Under the pieces are notes generated by a model. The model was given only the letters and a program-made list of their open reading frames with translations. It made no database searches and was not told the DNA's origin. Of a stretch of 64,000 bases of DNA, positions 19,709 through 27,462 are shown piece after piece. Where the stretch lies: contig NZ_CP044065.1 in the NCBI RefSeq assembly GCF_008693385.1, positions 3,224,001-3,288,000 on the forward strand. The letters run 5' to 3'. Both the position numbers and the translations under genes were made by a program. Source of the stretch: Cupriavidus pauculus. GTDB lineage: Bacteria; Pseudomonadota; Gammaproteobacteria; Burkholderiales; Burkholderiaceae. Numbering within the stretch: position 1 is the stretch's first letter; the number at the start of each line of letters is the position of its first letter.

Positions 19709-21781
19709 ATGAATCGCATCTCGGAACACCTCATGTGGCTGGCAGTCGCCGTCATCGGCGCCTTTGCCTTCGCCACGGTCGCGCTGTCGCGCGGGGAGGC
19801 CGTCAGCGCACTATGGATCGTGGTGGCCGCGATCTGCATCTACCTGATCGCCTATCGCTACTACAGCCGCTTCATCGCCGAAAAGGTGATGCAGCTCGAC
19901 CCCAGGCGGATGACGCCGGCCTGGCGCCATAACGACGGCCTCGACTACGTACCCACCAACAAGGCGGTGCTGTTCGGCCACCACTTTGCCGCGATCGCCG
20001 GCGCCGGCCCGCTCGTCGGTCCCGTGCTGGCCGCGCAGATGGGCTACATGCCCGGCATGCTGTGGATTCTCGCGGGCGTGGTGTTCGCCGGCGCGGTGCA
20101 GGACTTCATGATCCTGTTCATCTCCACGCGCCGCGACGGCCGCTCGCTGGGCGACCTCGTGAAGTCGGAGATGGGCACCGTGCCCGGCCTGATCGCGCTG
20201 TTCGGCTGCTTCATGATCATGATCATCATCCTCGCGGTGCTGGCCCTGATCGTCGTGAAGGCACTGGCCGGCTCGCCGTGGGGCACGTTCACCGTGGCCG
20301 TGACGATTCCCATCGCGCTGTTCATGGGCATCTACACGCGCTACCTGCGTCCGGGCCGCATCGGCGAAGTGTCGGTCATCGGCTTCGTGCTGCTGATGCT
20401 CGCCATCATCGGCGGCCAGTACGTGCATGAAAGCGCCACGCTCGCGCCGCTGTTCACGTACGACGGCAAGGCGCTCACGTGGATGCTGATCATCTACGGC
20501 TTCATCGCCGCCGTGCTGCCCGTGTGGCTGCTGCTCGCGCCGCGCGATTACCTGTCCACGTTCCTGAAGATCGGCACGATCATCGCGCTGGCCATCGGCA
20601 TCGTGATCGTCGCGCCCGAACTCAAGATGCCCGCGTTCACGCAGTTCGCGCAGGGCAACGGTCCGGTGTGGTCGGGCAACCTGTTCCCGTTCCTGTTCAT
20701 CACCATCGCGTGCGGCGCCGTCTCCGGCTTCCATGCACTGATCTCGTCGGGCACCACGCCCAAGCTGCTCGAGAACGAATCGCACGCACGCTTCATCGGC
20801 TACGGCGCGATGCTGGCCGAGTCGTTCGTCGCGATCATGGCGCTCGTCGCCGCCTCGGTGATCGAGCCGGGCATCTACTTCGCGATGAACAGCCCGGCGG
20901 CCGTCATCGGCACCACGCCGGAAGCGGTGGCGCAGGCCGTATCCACCTGGGGCTTCGTGATCACGCCCGACGTGCTGGTACAGACCGCCAAGGACGTCGG
21001 CGAACACACCATCATCTCGCGCGCCGGCGGTGCGCCGACGCTGGCCGTCGGCATCGCCCACATCCTGCATCAGGTGGTCGGTGGCCAGGCGATGATGGCG
21101 TTCTGGTATCACTTCGCGATCCTGTTCGAAGCGCTGTTCATCCTCACCGCCGTCGATGCGGGCACGCGCGCCGGCCGCTTCATGCTGCAGGATCTGCTCG
21201 GCAGCTTCGTGCCGTCGCTCAAGCGCACGGAATCGCTGCCGGCCAACCTGATCGCCACGGCGCTGACGGTGGCGGCCTGGGGCTACTTCCTGTATCAGGG
21301 CGTGGTCGATCCGCTCGGCGGCATCAACACGCTGTGGCCGCTGTTCGGCATCTCGAACCAGATGCTGGCCGCCGTGGCGCTGGTGCTCGGCACGTGCGTG
21401 CTGGTCAAGATGAAGCGCGGCCAGTACGCGTGGGTCACGCTGGTGCCGACCGTCTGGCTGCTCGTCTGCACGCTGACCGCCGGCTGGCAGAAGCTGTTCC
21501 ATGCCGATCCGAAGGTCAGCTTCCTGACCCACGCGGCAAAGTTCAGCGAAGCGATCGAGCAGGGCAAGGTGCTCGCGCCGGCCAAGTCGATGGAGCAGAT
21601 GCACCGCATCGTCTTCAACGACTACCTGGACGCCGGCCTCTGCGCGCTGTTCATCTTCGTGGTGCTGTCGATCGTCGCGTACGGCTTCAAGACGGCGATG
21701 CAGGCCCGCCAGGCCGCGCGTCCGACCGATCGCGAAACGCCGTTCGAACCGCTGCCCGCGGCAGCCTCGTCGCAGTCCTGA
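19709..21781 (+). CDS. cstA: Carbon starvation protein A / pyruvate-peptide transporter
   Basis: 690 residues with about 16-18 hydrophobic segments and the CstA family blocks (AYRYYSRFIAEKVMQLDPRR, NKAVLFGHHFAAIAGAGPLVGPVLAAQMGY, SSGTTPKLLENESHARFIGYGAMLAES). E. coli homologues CstA and BtsT (YjiY) import peptides or pyruvate. The ATG at 19709 follows AGAGGAGA; the frame is open further upstream but without family similarity. The gene is followed by its usual partner ybdD and is divergent from a Cache-kinase/LuxR regulator pair, so control by that pair is the natural hypothesis. Confidence 0.95.
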   Translation: MNRISEHLMWLAVAVIGAFAFATVALSRGEAVSALWIVVAAICIYLIAYRYYSRFIAEKVMQLDPRRMTPAWRHNDGLDYVPTNKAVLFGHHFAAIAGAGPLVGPVLAAQMGYMPGMLWILAGVVFAGAVQDFMILFISTRRDGRSLGDLVKSEMGTVPGLIALFGCFMIMIIILAVLALIVVKALAGSPWGTFTVAVTIPIALFMGIYTRYLRPGRIGEVSVIGFVLLMLAIIGGQYVHESATLAPLFTYDGKALTWMLIIYGFIAAVLPVWLLLAPRDYLSTFLKIGTIIALAIGIVIVAPELKMPAFTQFAQGNGPVWSGNLFPFLFITIACGAVSGFHALISSGTTPKLLENESHARFIGYGAMLAESFVAIMALVAASVIEPGIYFAMNSPAAVIGTTPEAVAQAVSTWGFVITPDVLVQTAKDVGEHTIISRAGGAPTLAVGIAHILHQVVGGQAMMAFWYHFAILFEALFILTAVDAGTRAGRFMLQDLLGSFVPSLKRTESLPANLIATALTVAAWGYFLYQGVVDPLGGINTLWPLFGISNQMLAAVALVLGTCVLVKMKRGQYAWVTLVPTVWLLVCTLTAGWQKLFHADPKVSFLTHAAKFSEAIEQGKVLAPAKSMEQMHRIVFNDYLDAGLCALFIFVVLSIVAYGFKTAMQARQAARPTDRETPFEPLPAAASSQS

Positions 21782-21794
21782 GCGGAGGGCCATC

Positions 21795-21989
21795 ATGCTC
21801 GAGCAACTCGGCACCATGGGCCGCTACCTCGGCCAGTCTCTGCGGCTGATGGTCGGCCTGCCCGACTACCAGACGTACGTGGCCCACATGGAAGCGACGC
21901 ACCCGGACCGCGAACCGATGACGTACGAGGCGTTCTTCCGCGAACGTCAGGAGGCCCGGTACGGCGGCGGACAGGGCAAATGCTGCTGA
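21795..21989 (+). CDS. YbdD/YjiX family small protein
   Basis: 64 residues matching the YbdD/YjiX (DUF466) family: LGQSLRLMVGLPDYQTYVAHM, HPDREPMTYEAFFRERQEARYG and a terminal Cys pair (GKCC). Members are encoded directly behind cstA/btsT genes and are thought to support transporter function. It follows cstA by 13 bases with GGAGGG upstream of its ATG. Confidence 0.93.
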   Translation: MLEQLGTMGRYLGQSLRLMVGLPDYQTYVAHMEATHPDREPMTYEAFFRERQEARYGGGQGKCC

Positions 21990-22016
21990 GCCTGTAACGG
22001 CCCTCGCGCCTGGAAA

Positions 22017-22050
22017 ACGGCGGCCCGCCACGGCCGCCGTTGTTTTTTTG
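22017..22050 (+). terminator. Intrinsic terminator after cstA-ybdD
   Basis: AACGGCGGCC / GGCCGCCGTT 10-base stem with a 6-base loop followed by GTTTTTTT. Confidence 0.88.
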
Positions 22051-22101
22051 TGTGGACATCCAAGCGCAAAGCGGCGTGGAAACAACGTTTCTGGAGTAGG
22101 G

Positions 22102-22125
22102 TTACAGGGCTTACACCCCGTTACA
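22102..22125 (+). promoter_or_regulatory. Three phased TTACA repeats before the glycine-zipper gene
   Basis: TTACA occurs at 22102, 22111 and 22121, spaced 9 and 10 bases, 60-80 bases before the start of the glycine-zipper gene. Direct repeats phased with the helix are typical of OmpR-family regulator sites. A CTTATCTACACT stretch just downstream (from about 22141) could hold the -10 element. Confidence 0.35.
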
Positions 22126-22183
22126 GCAACGATTTGGCACCTTATCTACACTCCGTTCCAGACAATCAATCAAGGAAAATACG

Positions 22184-22618
22184 ATGTCTATCCAAACCGT
22201 TCGCAGCCTGAGCCTGGCTCTGATCCTTTCGGCTTCCGCACTGCCGGCCCTCGCAGGCGGTGACCTGAACAACGCCCTTGGCGGCGGTCTCGGCGGCGTA
22301 GCCGGCGCGGCGGTCGGCGGCGCGCTCGGCGGCAGCACCGGTGCCGTGATCGGCGGCGCGGTCGGCGGTGGCGCGGGTGGCGCGATCACGTCGAACCGTC
22401 GCGAACGGACCGGCGCGATCATCGGCGGCGCGCTTGGCGGCGGTGCGGGCACCGCGGCGGGCAATGCCATGGGCGGCCGCACCGGCGGCCTCGTGGGCGC
22501 GGGCCTCGGCGGCGCGGCTGGCGCGGCGCTCGGCGGCAACGTGTCGCGCAGCAACTCCTATGACGACGATCGCCGCTACTACAAGCGCAGCAAGCATCGT
22601 AAGCATCGTCACGACTGA
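22184..22618 (+). CDS. Exported glycine-zipper protein
   Basis: 144 residues. Residues 1-24 form a signal peptide (LSLALILSASALPALAGG). The middle is made of GxxxG-rich repeats such as GGGLGGVAGAAVGG, a glycine-zipper membrane-associating pattern, in three blocks broken by SNRRERTG and NAMGGRTG. The C-terminus is charged, with Arg/Tyr then a Lys/His-rich tail (KHRKHRHD). Related small proteins are found in the envelope of Burkholderiales and are often stress-induced. Function is unknown. The gene is monocistronic with its own terminator. Confidence 0.8.
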   Translation: MSIQTVRSLSLALILSASALPALAGGDLNNALGGGLGGVAGAAVGGALGGSTGAVIGGAVGGGAGGAITSNRRERTGAIIGGALGGGAGTAAGNAMGGRTGGLVGAGLGGAAGAALGGNVSRSNSYDDDRRYYKRSKHRKHRHD

Positions 22619-22640
22619 TCCGTCAGGACCCGTGGCAAGC

Positions 22641-22673
22641 AAAAAGGCCGTACCCAATGGGTACGGCCTTTTT
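22641..22673. terminator. Bidirectional intrinsic terminator
   Basis: AAAAAGGCCGTACCC, 3-base loop, then the exact complement ending in TTTTT. It sits between the glycine-zipper gene and the convergent small secreted peptide gene and can act on both strands. Confidence 0.9.
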
Positions 22674-22695
22674 GCATTCGGCGCTGCGCACTCGT

Positions 22696-22845
22696 TCAGC
22701 GCGAGGCGCCGTCCGTAAAGACGTCGAACTTCGCCTTCATGCCATCGGTGAACACATCGAACTGGCCGGCCTTGGCAAACGCGGGGGCGGTAAAGAGGGC
22801 GGCGACGAGGGCGAGGAGGGCGGGAACGAGGGCAAGGCGCTTCAT
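22696..22845 (-). CDS. Tiny secreted peptide with repeated FDVFTDG motif
   Basis: 49 residues from the ATG at 22845. Residues 1-21 are a clear signal peptide (MKRLALVPALLALVAALF then TAPAFA), leaving a mature peptide of about 28 residues that contains FDVFTDG twice, 9 residues apart start to start. The two copies are the whole mature chain apart from short linkers. No function is known to me. A GGATCC-containing leader precedes the ATG; the ribosome site is weak. Short length makes the call less certain, but the signal peptide plus internal repeat is hard to explain by chance. Confidence 0.7.
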   Translation of the reverse strand: MKRLALVPALLALVAALFTAPAFAKAGQFDVFTDGMKAKFDVFTDGASR

Positions 22846-22944
22846 GATGGATCCTGTGGATAAGAACTTGTCGCCCATGCTGCACCGCGACACCGTACCG
22901 CGCCGATATTAGGCGTTTCCCGGATATGCATAAACAAGCCTATC

Positions 22945-22979
22945 CACAATGATTGATTGTGATTTCAACAATAAATCAC
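22945..22979. promoter_or_regulatory. Overlapping dyads before the LysR gene
   Basis: CACAAT-GATTG-ATTGTG (22945-22961) overlaps a second dyad with arms GTGATTT and AAATCAC ending at about 22979. The region is AT-rich compared with its surroundings and lies 44-78 bases before the LysR start. It is the likely autoregulatory site of that LysR protein. Confidence 0.45.
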
Positions 22980-23022
22980 GCAGATCGTGTAAAAGTCCAC
23001 GGTTGAAACGGGAGACTGTGTC

Positions 23023-23967
23023 ATGGATCGGCTTCAATCGATGCGCGTGTTCGCCAAGGTGGTCGAACTTGGCAGTTTCGCCCGTGCGGCGCAGCAATTG
23101 GAGATGTCCAATGCCGTCGTCACGCGCTACGTGGCCGATCTGGAAAGCCACCTCGGCACGCGGCTGCTCAACCGCACCACGCGCAGCCTGTCGCTGACCG
23201 ACGCCGGCGAAACCTATCTGCTGCGCTGCTCCCAGATCCTCGAAGACGTGGAAGAAGCGGAGGCGGTCGTCACCGCGCGCAGCCAGTCGCTATCGGGCAC
23301 GCTGCGGCTCGTCACGCCGGTGATGTTCGGCCTCCATCTGCTGCCGCATACGCTCGCGCGCTTCCAGCGCCTGTATCCCGATGTGGTATTCGACGTGCTG
23401 CTGTCCGATCGGAACGTCGATATCGTGGAAGAGGGCAGGGACGTCGCCGTGATGCTGTCCGACCTCGGGCTCGGCTCCCATCTGGTGGCGCGCCCGCTGA
23501 TCTCGGCGGAGATAATCCTCTGCGCATCGCCGGGCTATCTGCGCGAACACGCGCCGCTGCGCCACGCGCACGACCTCTCGCATCACCGCTGCATCGCCAT
23601 GCGCCTGCCCAACGCGGAGCACGAGTGGACGCTGTCCGGGCCGGAGGGCGAGGTGACCGTGCCGATCCGCCCCGGGCTGCTGTGCAGCAATGCCGAGCTC
23701 GCCCATCAGGCCGCGCTGGCCGACATGGGCATCGCCATGCTGTCCTCGTACCTCGCGCGGCCCAATATCGAGGCTGGCCTGCTGACCCATATCCTGCCGC
23801 AGTACCAACTGCCGCGGCGCGATATCAGCGTGGTCTACCCGAGCCGCAAGTTCCTGCCCACGAAGGTGCGCGCGTTTATCGATTTCCTGCTCGAGGAAGG
23901 CAAGCAGCGCGCGGTGGAAGCGGAAGCGCACAAGCGCGCGAGCGCGCTGGCCGGCGAAGGGCGATAA
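23023..23967 (+). CDS. LysR-family transcriptional regulator
   Basis: 314 residues. The N-terminal winged helix is typical (MDRLQSMRVFAKVVELGSF, then NAVVTRYVADLESHLGTRLL and RSLSLTDAGE), and residues ~90-300 form the effector-binding domain. The start fits the family and follows a GGGAGA stretch. The neighbours give no clear target; the divergent gene is the tiny secreted peptide. The C-terminal tail after IDFLLEE is charged and probably disordered. Confidence 0.92.
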   Translation: MDRLQSMRVFAKVVELGSFARAAQQLEMSNAVVTRYVADLESHLGTRLLNRTTRSLSLTDAGETYLLRCSQILEDVEEAEAVVTARSQSLSGTLRLVTPVMFGLHLLPHTLARFQRLYPDVVFDVLLSDRNVDIVEEGRDVAVMLSDLGLGSHLVARPLISAEIILCASPGYLREHAPLRHAHDLSHHRCIAMRLPNAEHEWTLSGPEGEVTVPIRPGLLCSNAELAHQAALADMGIAMLSSYLARPNIEAGLLTHILPQYQLPRRDISVVYPSRKFLPTKVRAFIDFLLEEGKQRAVEAEAHKRASALAGEGR

Positions 23968-23992
23968 AGACCGGGTATCAAAAAGCGAGGCG

Positions 23993-24024
23993 AAAAAAAA
24001 CCGGGGTCGAGCCCCGGTTTTTTT
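23993..24024. terminator. Bidirectional terminator between LysR gene and topB
   Basis: A-rich arm, CCGGGG / CCCCGG stem with a TCGAG-type loop, then seven T. The genes are convergent, and A and T tracts on both sides allow use from both strands. Confidence 0.88.
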
Positions 24025-24040
24025 ATCCCGCCCGCGACGA

Positions 24041-26791
24041 TTACTCGTCAACCTCGGCGGTGGCCTTGGTCTTCTTCGCGGCGGCCTTCGCGGGCACCTT
24101 TTTGGCGGCAGTCTTCGCGGGCGCCTTGGCCGGCGCCTTCTTGGCCGCCGATTTGGTGGCCGCCGATTTAGTGGTCGTCTTCGCAGCCGACTTCACGGGC
24201 GCCTTCGCCGATGCCTGCTCGGCCGGTGCGTCCGCATCGCCCTTGCCGGCGGCGGTCTTGGCACTCGTCTTGGCCGCGGCACCCTTGGCACCGGCCTTGG
24301 GCTCGCGCGCCTCGAACTCGAAGCCGATCTTGCCGTCCGGCTGCTTGGCGAGGAACGCCTTGAAGTTGCGGCCCGTGCGCGACGACTTGAAACCCGTCAG
24401 CAGATCCGTGCGGCCGTCGGTCAGCAGCTTGCCGATCTGCTCGCGCGAGATTTCCTGCTGCAGGATGATCTTGCCGCTCGTGAAGTCGCAGGTCTTGGCG
24501 CTGCCCACCGCGTTCTCGCACACGTACTTCATGCCGTGCTCGTAGACCGAGCCACCGCACTTCGGGCAGGTGCCGACCGGCGTCTGCTCGCTGAAGTCCA
24601 CGGGTTCGCCATCGTTATCGTCATCGTTCTGGCCGAAGTCGAATTCCATCTTCCAATGGCCTTCGTCGTCCTTCGCGAGCTTCAGGATGGCCGCGAACGG
24701 CCGGCCCATCTTGCTGCGGAACCCCTGCAGCGGACCGATTTCCTTCTTGAGCAGCAGTTCCTCGACCTCCTCGATCTCGAACTGGCGGCCACCCGGAATC
24801 TTGCTGATCGAGAAATCGCACGCGGTACACGCGAAGCGGCGGTAGTTTTCCTTCACCTGGCTGCCGCATTGCGGGCACGGCGTGTCCAGCGACGCATAGT
24901 CGCCCGGAATCGTGTCGCTGTCGTACTCCTTCGCGCGCTTCACGATCTGCTGCGTCATCTGCGCGATCTCGCGCATGAACTCGTCGCGCTTGAGGCGGCC
25001 GCGCTCGATCTGCGACAGCTTGTGTTCCCACTCGCCGGTCAGCTCGGCCTGCGTGAGTTCCTGCACGCCGAGGCCGCGCAGCAGCGTCATCAGCTGGAAC
25101 GCCTTGGCCGTCGGAATCAGTTCGCGGCCTTCGCGCACGAGGTACTTCTCGGTCAGCAGGCCTTCGATGATGGCCGCGCGTGTCGCCGGCGTGCCAAGGC
25201 CCTTGCCGGCCATGGCTTCGCGCAGCGCGTCGTCGTCGACGAGCTTGCCCGCGCCTTCCATCGCCGACAGCAGCGTCGCTTCGTTGTAGCGCGCGGGCGG
25301 CCGCGTGGCCAGGCCCACGGACTCGACCTTGTCGGTGCGGACCTTCTCGTCCTTGGCCACCGGCACGAGCGTCGCGTCCTTGCTGTCCTTCGAATCTTCC
25401 TTGCCGTCCTTGCTGCCCTGCGCCTCGCGGCCATAGATCTCGAGCCAGCCCGCGTTCACGAGCACCTTGCCCTCGGTCTTGAAATGATGGCCGGCCACCT
25501 CGGTGATACGCGTGGTCACCTGGAACTCGGCCGCGGGGAAGAACACCGCGAGGAAGCGGCGCACGACGAGGTCGTACAGCTTCTGCTCGGGCTCGGACAG
25601 GTTCTTCGGCGCCTGCAGCGTCGGGATGATGGCGAAGTGATCGCTGATCTTGCTGTTGTCGAAGATCTTCTTGTTCGGCTTGACCCAGCCGTTCTTCATG
25701 ATCTTCTTGGCATGCGACAGATAGTTCGGCGAACTGTCCGCGAGCATGTCCATGGTCTGCTTGACCGTATCGATATAGTCCTCGGGCAGCGCGCGCGCAT
25801 CGGTACGCGGGTACGTCAGCACCTTGTGCTTTTCGTACAGCGCCTGCGCCAGGCCCAGCGTGTTCTTGGCCGAGAAGCCGAAGCGCCCGTTGGCCTCGCG
25901 CTGCAGCGTGGTCAGGTCGAACAGCGCCGGCGACTGCTGCGTGGACGGGCGCGACTCCTCGGTCACGGTGCCCGGCTTGTCGCGGCACGCCGCGACGATG
26001 CTCTTGGCCTCGGCCTCGCTCCAGAGCCGCGACTCGCGCGCCTCGGGGTCGAACTCGTTCTTCTTGAACTTCGGATCGAACCAGCGGCCTTCGTAGAGGC
26101 CGGCGGCCGCGATGAATTCCGCGTGGACTTCCCAGTAGTCGCGCGACACGAAGTGCTTGATCTTCTCCTCGCGCTCCACGACGATCGACAGGGTCGGCGT
26201 CTGCACGCGGCCCACGGTGGTCAGGAAGAAGCCGCCGCCCTTGCTGTTGAACGCGGTCATGGCACGCGTGCCGTTGATCCCCACGAGCCAGTCCGCCTCG
26301 GAACGGCAGCGGGCCGCATCGGCGAGCGGCATCATGTCGATGTCCTCGCGCAGGCTCGCAAACCCGTCGCGGATCGACTGCGGCGTCATCGACTGCAGCC
26401 ACAGCCGGCGCACCGGCTGCTTCGCCTTGGCCTGCTGCGCGATCAGGCGGAAGATCAGTTCCCCTTCGCGCCCCGCATCGCAGGCGTTGATCAGCGCGGT
26501 GACGTCCTTGCGCTTGATCAGGCGGTTGAGCACCTTCAGGCGCGATTCGGTCTTGGGGATCGGGCGCAGGTCGAAATGGGGCGGAATCACCGGCAGATTG
26601 GTGAAGCTCCACTTGCCGCGCTTGACTTCATACTCGTCGGGCGCCGCGATCTCGACCAGGTGACCCACGGCCGAGGACAGCACGTAGTCGTCGCTCTCGA
26701 AGTACTCGTCGTGCTTGGTAAAGCCCCCGAGGGCGCGCGCGATATCGGCGGCGACCGACGGCTTTTCCGCGATGATGAGAGCTTTTGACAT
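24041..26791 (-). CDS. topB: DNA topoisomerase III with zinc fingers and basic tail
   Basis: 916 residues. The TOPRIM domain starts KALIIAEKPSVAADIARALGG, with acidic residues in DAGREGELIFRLI; the catalytic Tyr is in LTYPRTDARALP (near residue 330). Residues ~660-700 and ~745-780 carry Cys-x2-Cys zinc-ribbon repeats (CPQCGSQV, CPKCGGSV). The last ~80 residues are Lys/Ala/Pro-rich (KKAPAKAPAKTAAKK), like histone H1. E. coli TopB is 653 residues, so the extra length is mostly the repeats and tail. It relaxes and decatenates single-stranded DNA junctions. Upstream spacing of >150 bases to the thioredoxin gene suggests its own promoter. Confidence 0.95.
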   Translation of the reverse strand: MSKALIIAEKPSVAADIARALGGFTKHDEYFESDDYVLSSAVGHLVEIAAPDEYEVKRGKWSFTNLPVIPPHFDLRPIPKTESRLKVLNRLIKRKDVTALINACDAGREGELIFRLIAQQAKAKQPVRRLWLQSMTPQSIRDGFASLREDIDMMPLADAARCRSEADWLVGINGTRAMTAFNSKGGGFFLTTVGRVQTPTLSIVVEREEKIKHFVSRDYWEVHAEFIAAAGLYEGRWFDPKFKKNEFDPEARESRLWSEAEAKSIVAACRDKPGTVTEESRPSTQQSPALFDLTTLQREANGRFGFSAKNTLGLAQALYEKHKVLTYPRTDARALPEDYIDTVKQTMDMLADSSPNYLSHAKKIMKNGWVKPNKKIFDNSKISDHFAIIPTLQAPKNLSEPEQKLYDLVVRRFLAVFFPAAEFQVTTRITEVAGHHFKTEGKVLVNAGWLEIYGREAQGSKDGKEDSKDSKDATLVPVAKDEKVRTDKVESVGLATRPPARYNEATLLSAMEGAGKLVDDDALREAMAGKGLGTPATRAAIIEGLLTEKYLVREGRELIPTAKAFQLMTLLRGLGVQELTQAELTGEWEHKLSQIERGRLKRDEFMREIAQMTQQIVKRAKEYDSDTIPGDYASLDTPCPQCGSQVKENYRRFACTACDFSISKIPGGRQFEIEEVEELLLKKEIGPLQGFRSKMGRPFAAILKLAKDDEGHWKMEFDFGQNDDDNDGEPVDFSEQTPVGTCPKCGGSVYEHGMKYVCENAVGSAKTCDFTSGKIILQQEISREQIGKLLTDGRTDLLTGFKSSRTGRNFKAFLAKQPDGKIGFEFEAREPKAGAKGAAAKTSAKTAAGKGDADAPAEQASAKAPVKSAAKTTTKSAATKSAAKKAPAKAPAKTAAKKVPAKAAAKKTKATAEVDE

Positions 26792-26964
26792 TGAGCGGTC
26801 CTTGCGGGCATGGCTTCATGAATGAGAAGCCAGCACCTCTTGAAAATGCACTGCACACTATATATGTGGCGTGCCTGGGCTTTGAGGCGCCAATAATAAG
26901 CGCGACTCAGACGGCGGTGCAAGCCAGCGCTGGCCGGCCTCGAACGCCCGTCGGGGCACGCTCC

Positions 26965-27369
26965 CTATCGCGCGGCACCTTCACCAAGCAGCCACTCGAG
27001 CACTTCTGGCATGTCCTCGGCGGGGGCCGGCATCTTGGCCCCCCGCACCAGCATGCGTTCCAGAACCTCCAGATGAGGCAGCACGGTGCCGTAGAAATCC
27101 GGCGCGCCGCCTGCCACCCGCTGCACCAGCAGCGTCGGGAAATTCTCGATATCGACGTCTTCGCCCAGGTAATCCGCATGGGTTTCGATGTCGATCCAGA
27201 CGAAACAGTCGGCCGGGTGGCGCGCGGCCAACGCCGCGAAGCCGGCCTCGTAATCCTTGCAGGTGCCACACCACGCCGCGCACAGGCATGCGACGAGCCG
27301 TCCGTCCGGACGGTCCTGAAGGGCCCGGCGAAGGGCGGCGGCATCCCGCTCGGGGAAGTAAACGGTCAT
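26965..27369 (-). CDS. Thioredoxin-family protein with CGTC active site
   Basis: 134 residues from the ATG at 27369; a GTG at 27399 would add 10. The thioredoxin fold is recognised by LVACLCAAWCGTCKDYEAGF, with the active-site pair in WCGTC rather than WCGPC, and the cis-Pro in ENFPTLLVQ. There is no signal peptide, so it is cytoplasmic. It lies between topB and dprA, in the same orientation. It may reduce a specific partner; the Thr in the active site should shift redox potential relative to thioredoxin. Confidence 0.85.
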   Translation of the reverse strand: MTVYFPERDAAALRRALQDRPDGRLVACLCAAWCGTCKDYEAGFAALAARHPADCFVWIDIETHADYLGEDVDIENFPTLLVQRVAGGAPDFYGTVLPHLEVLERMLVRGAKMPAPAEDMPEVLEWLLGEGAAR

Positions 27370-27462
27370 GGCGAGGTAAACATGAGCCTGTTGGCGCACA
27401 CAATGCAGGACATTGTATCGGGGCTTTGCAAACTCGCGCCTGGATCCGGAACATCCCTTCGG

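Noticed and set aside
24536..26788. A 750-codon plus-strand frame opposite topB
   Set aside because: Arg/Leu-rich shadow with no similarity; topB motifs are clear on the reverse strand.
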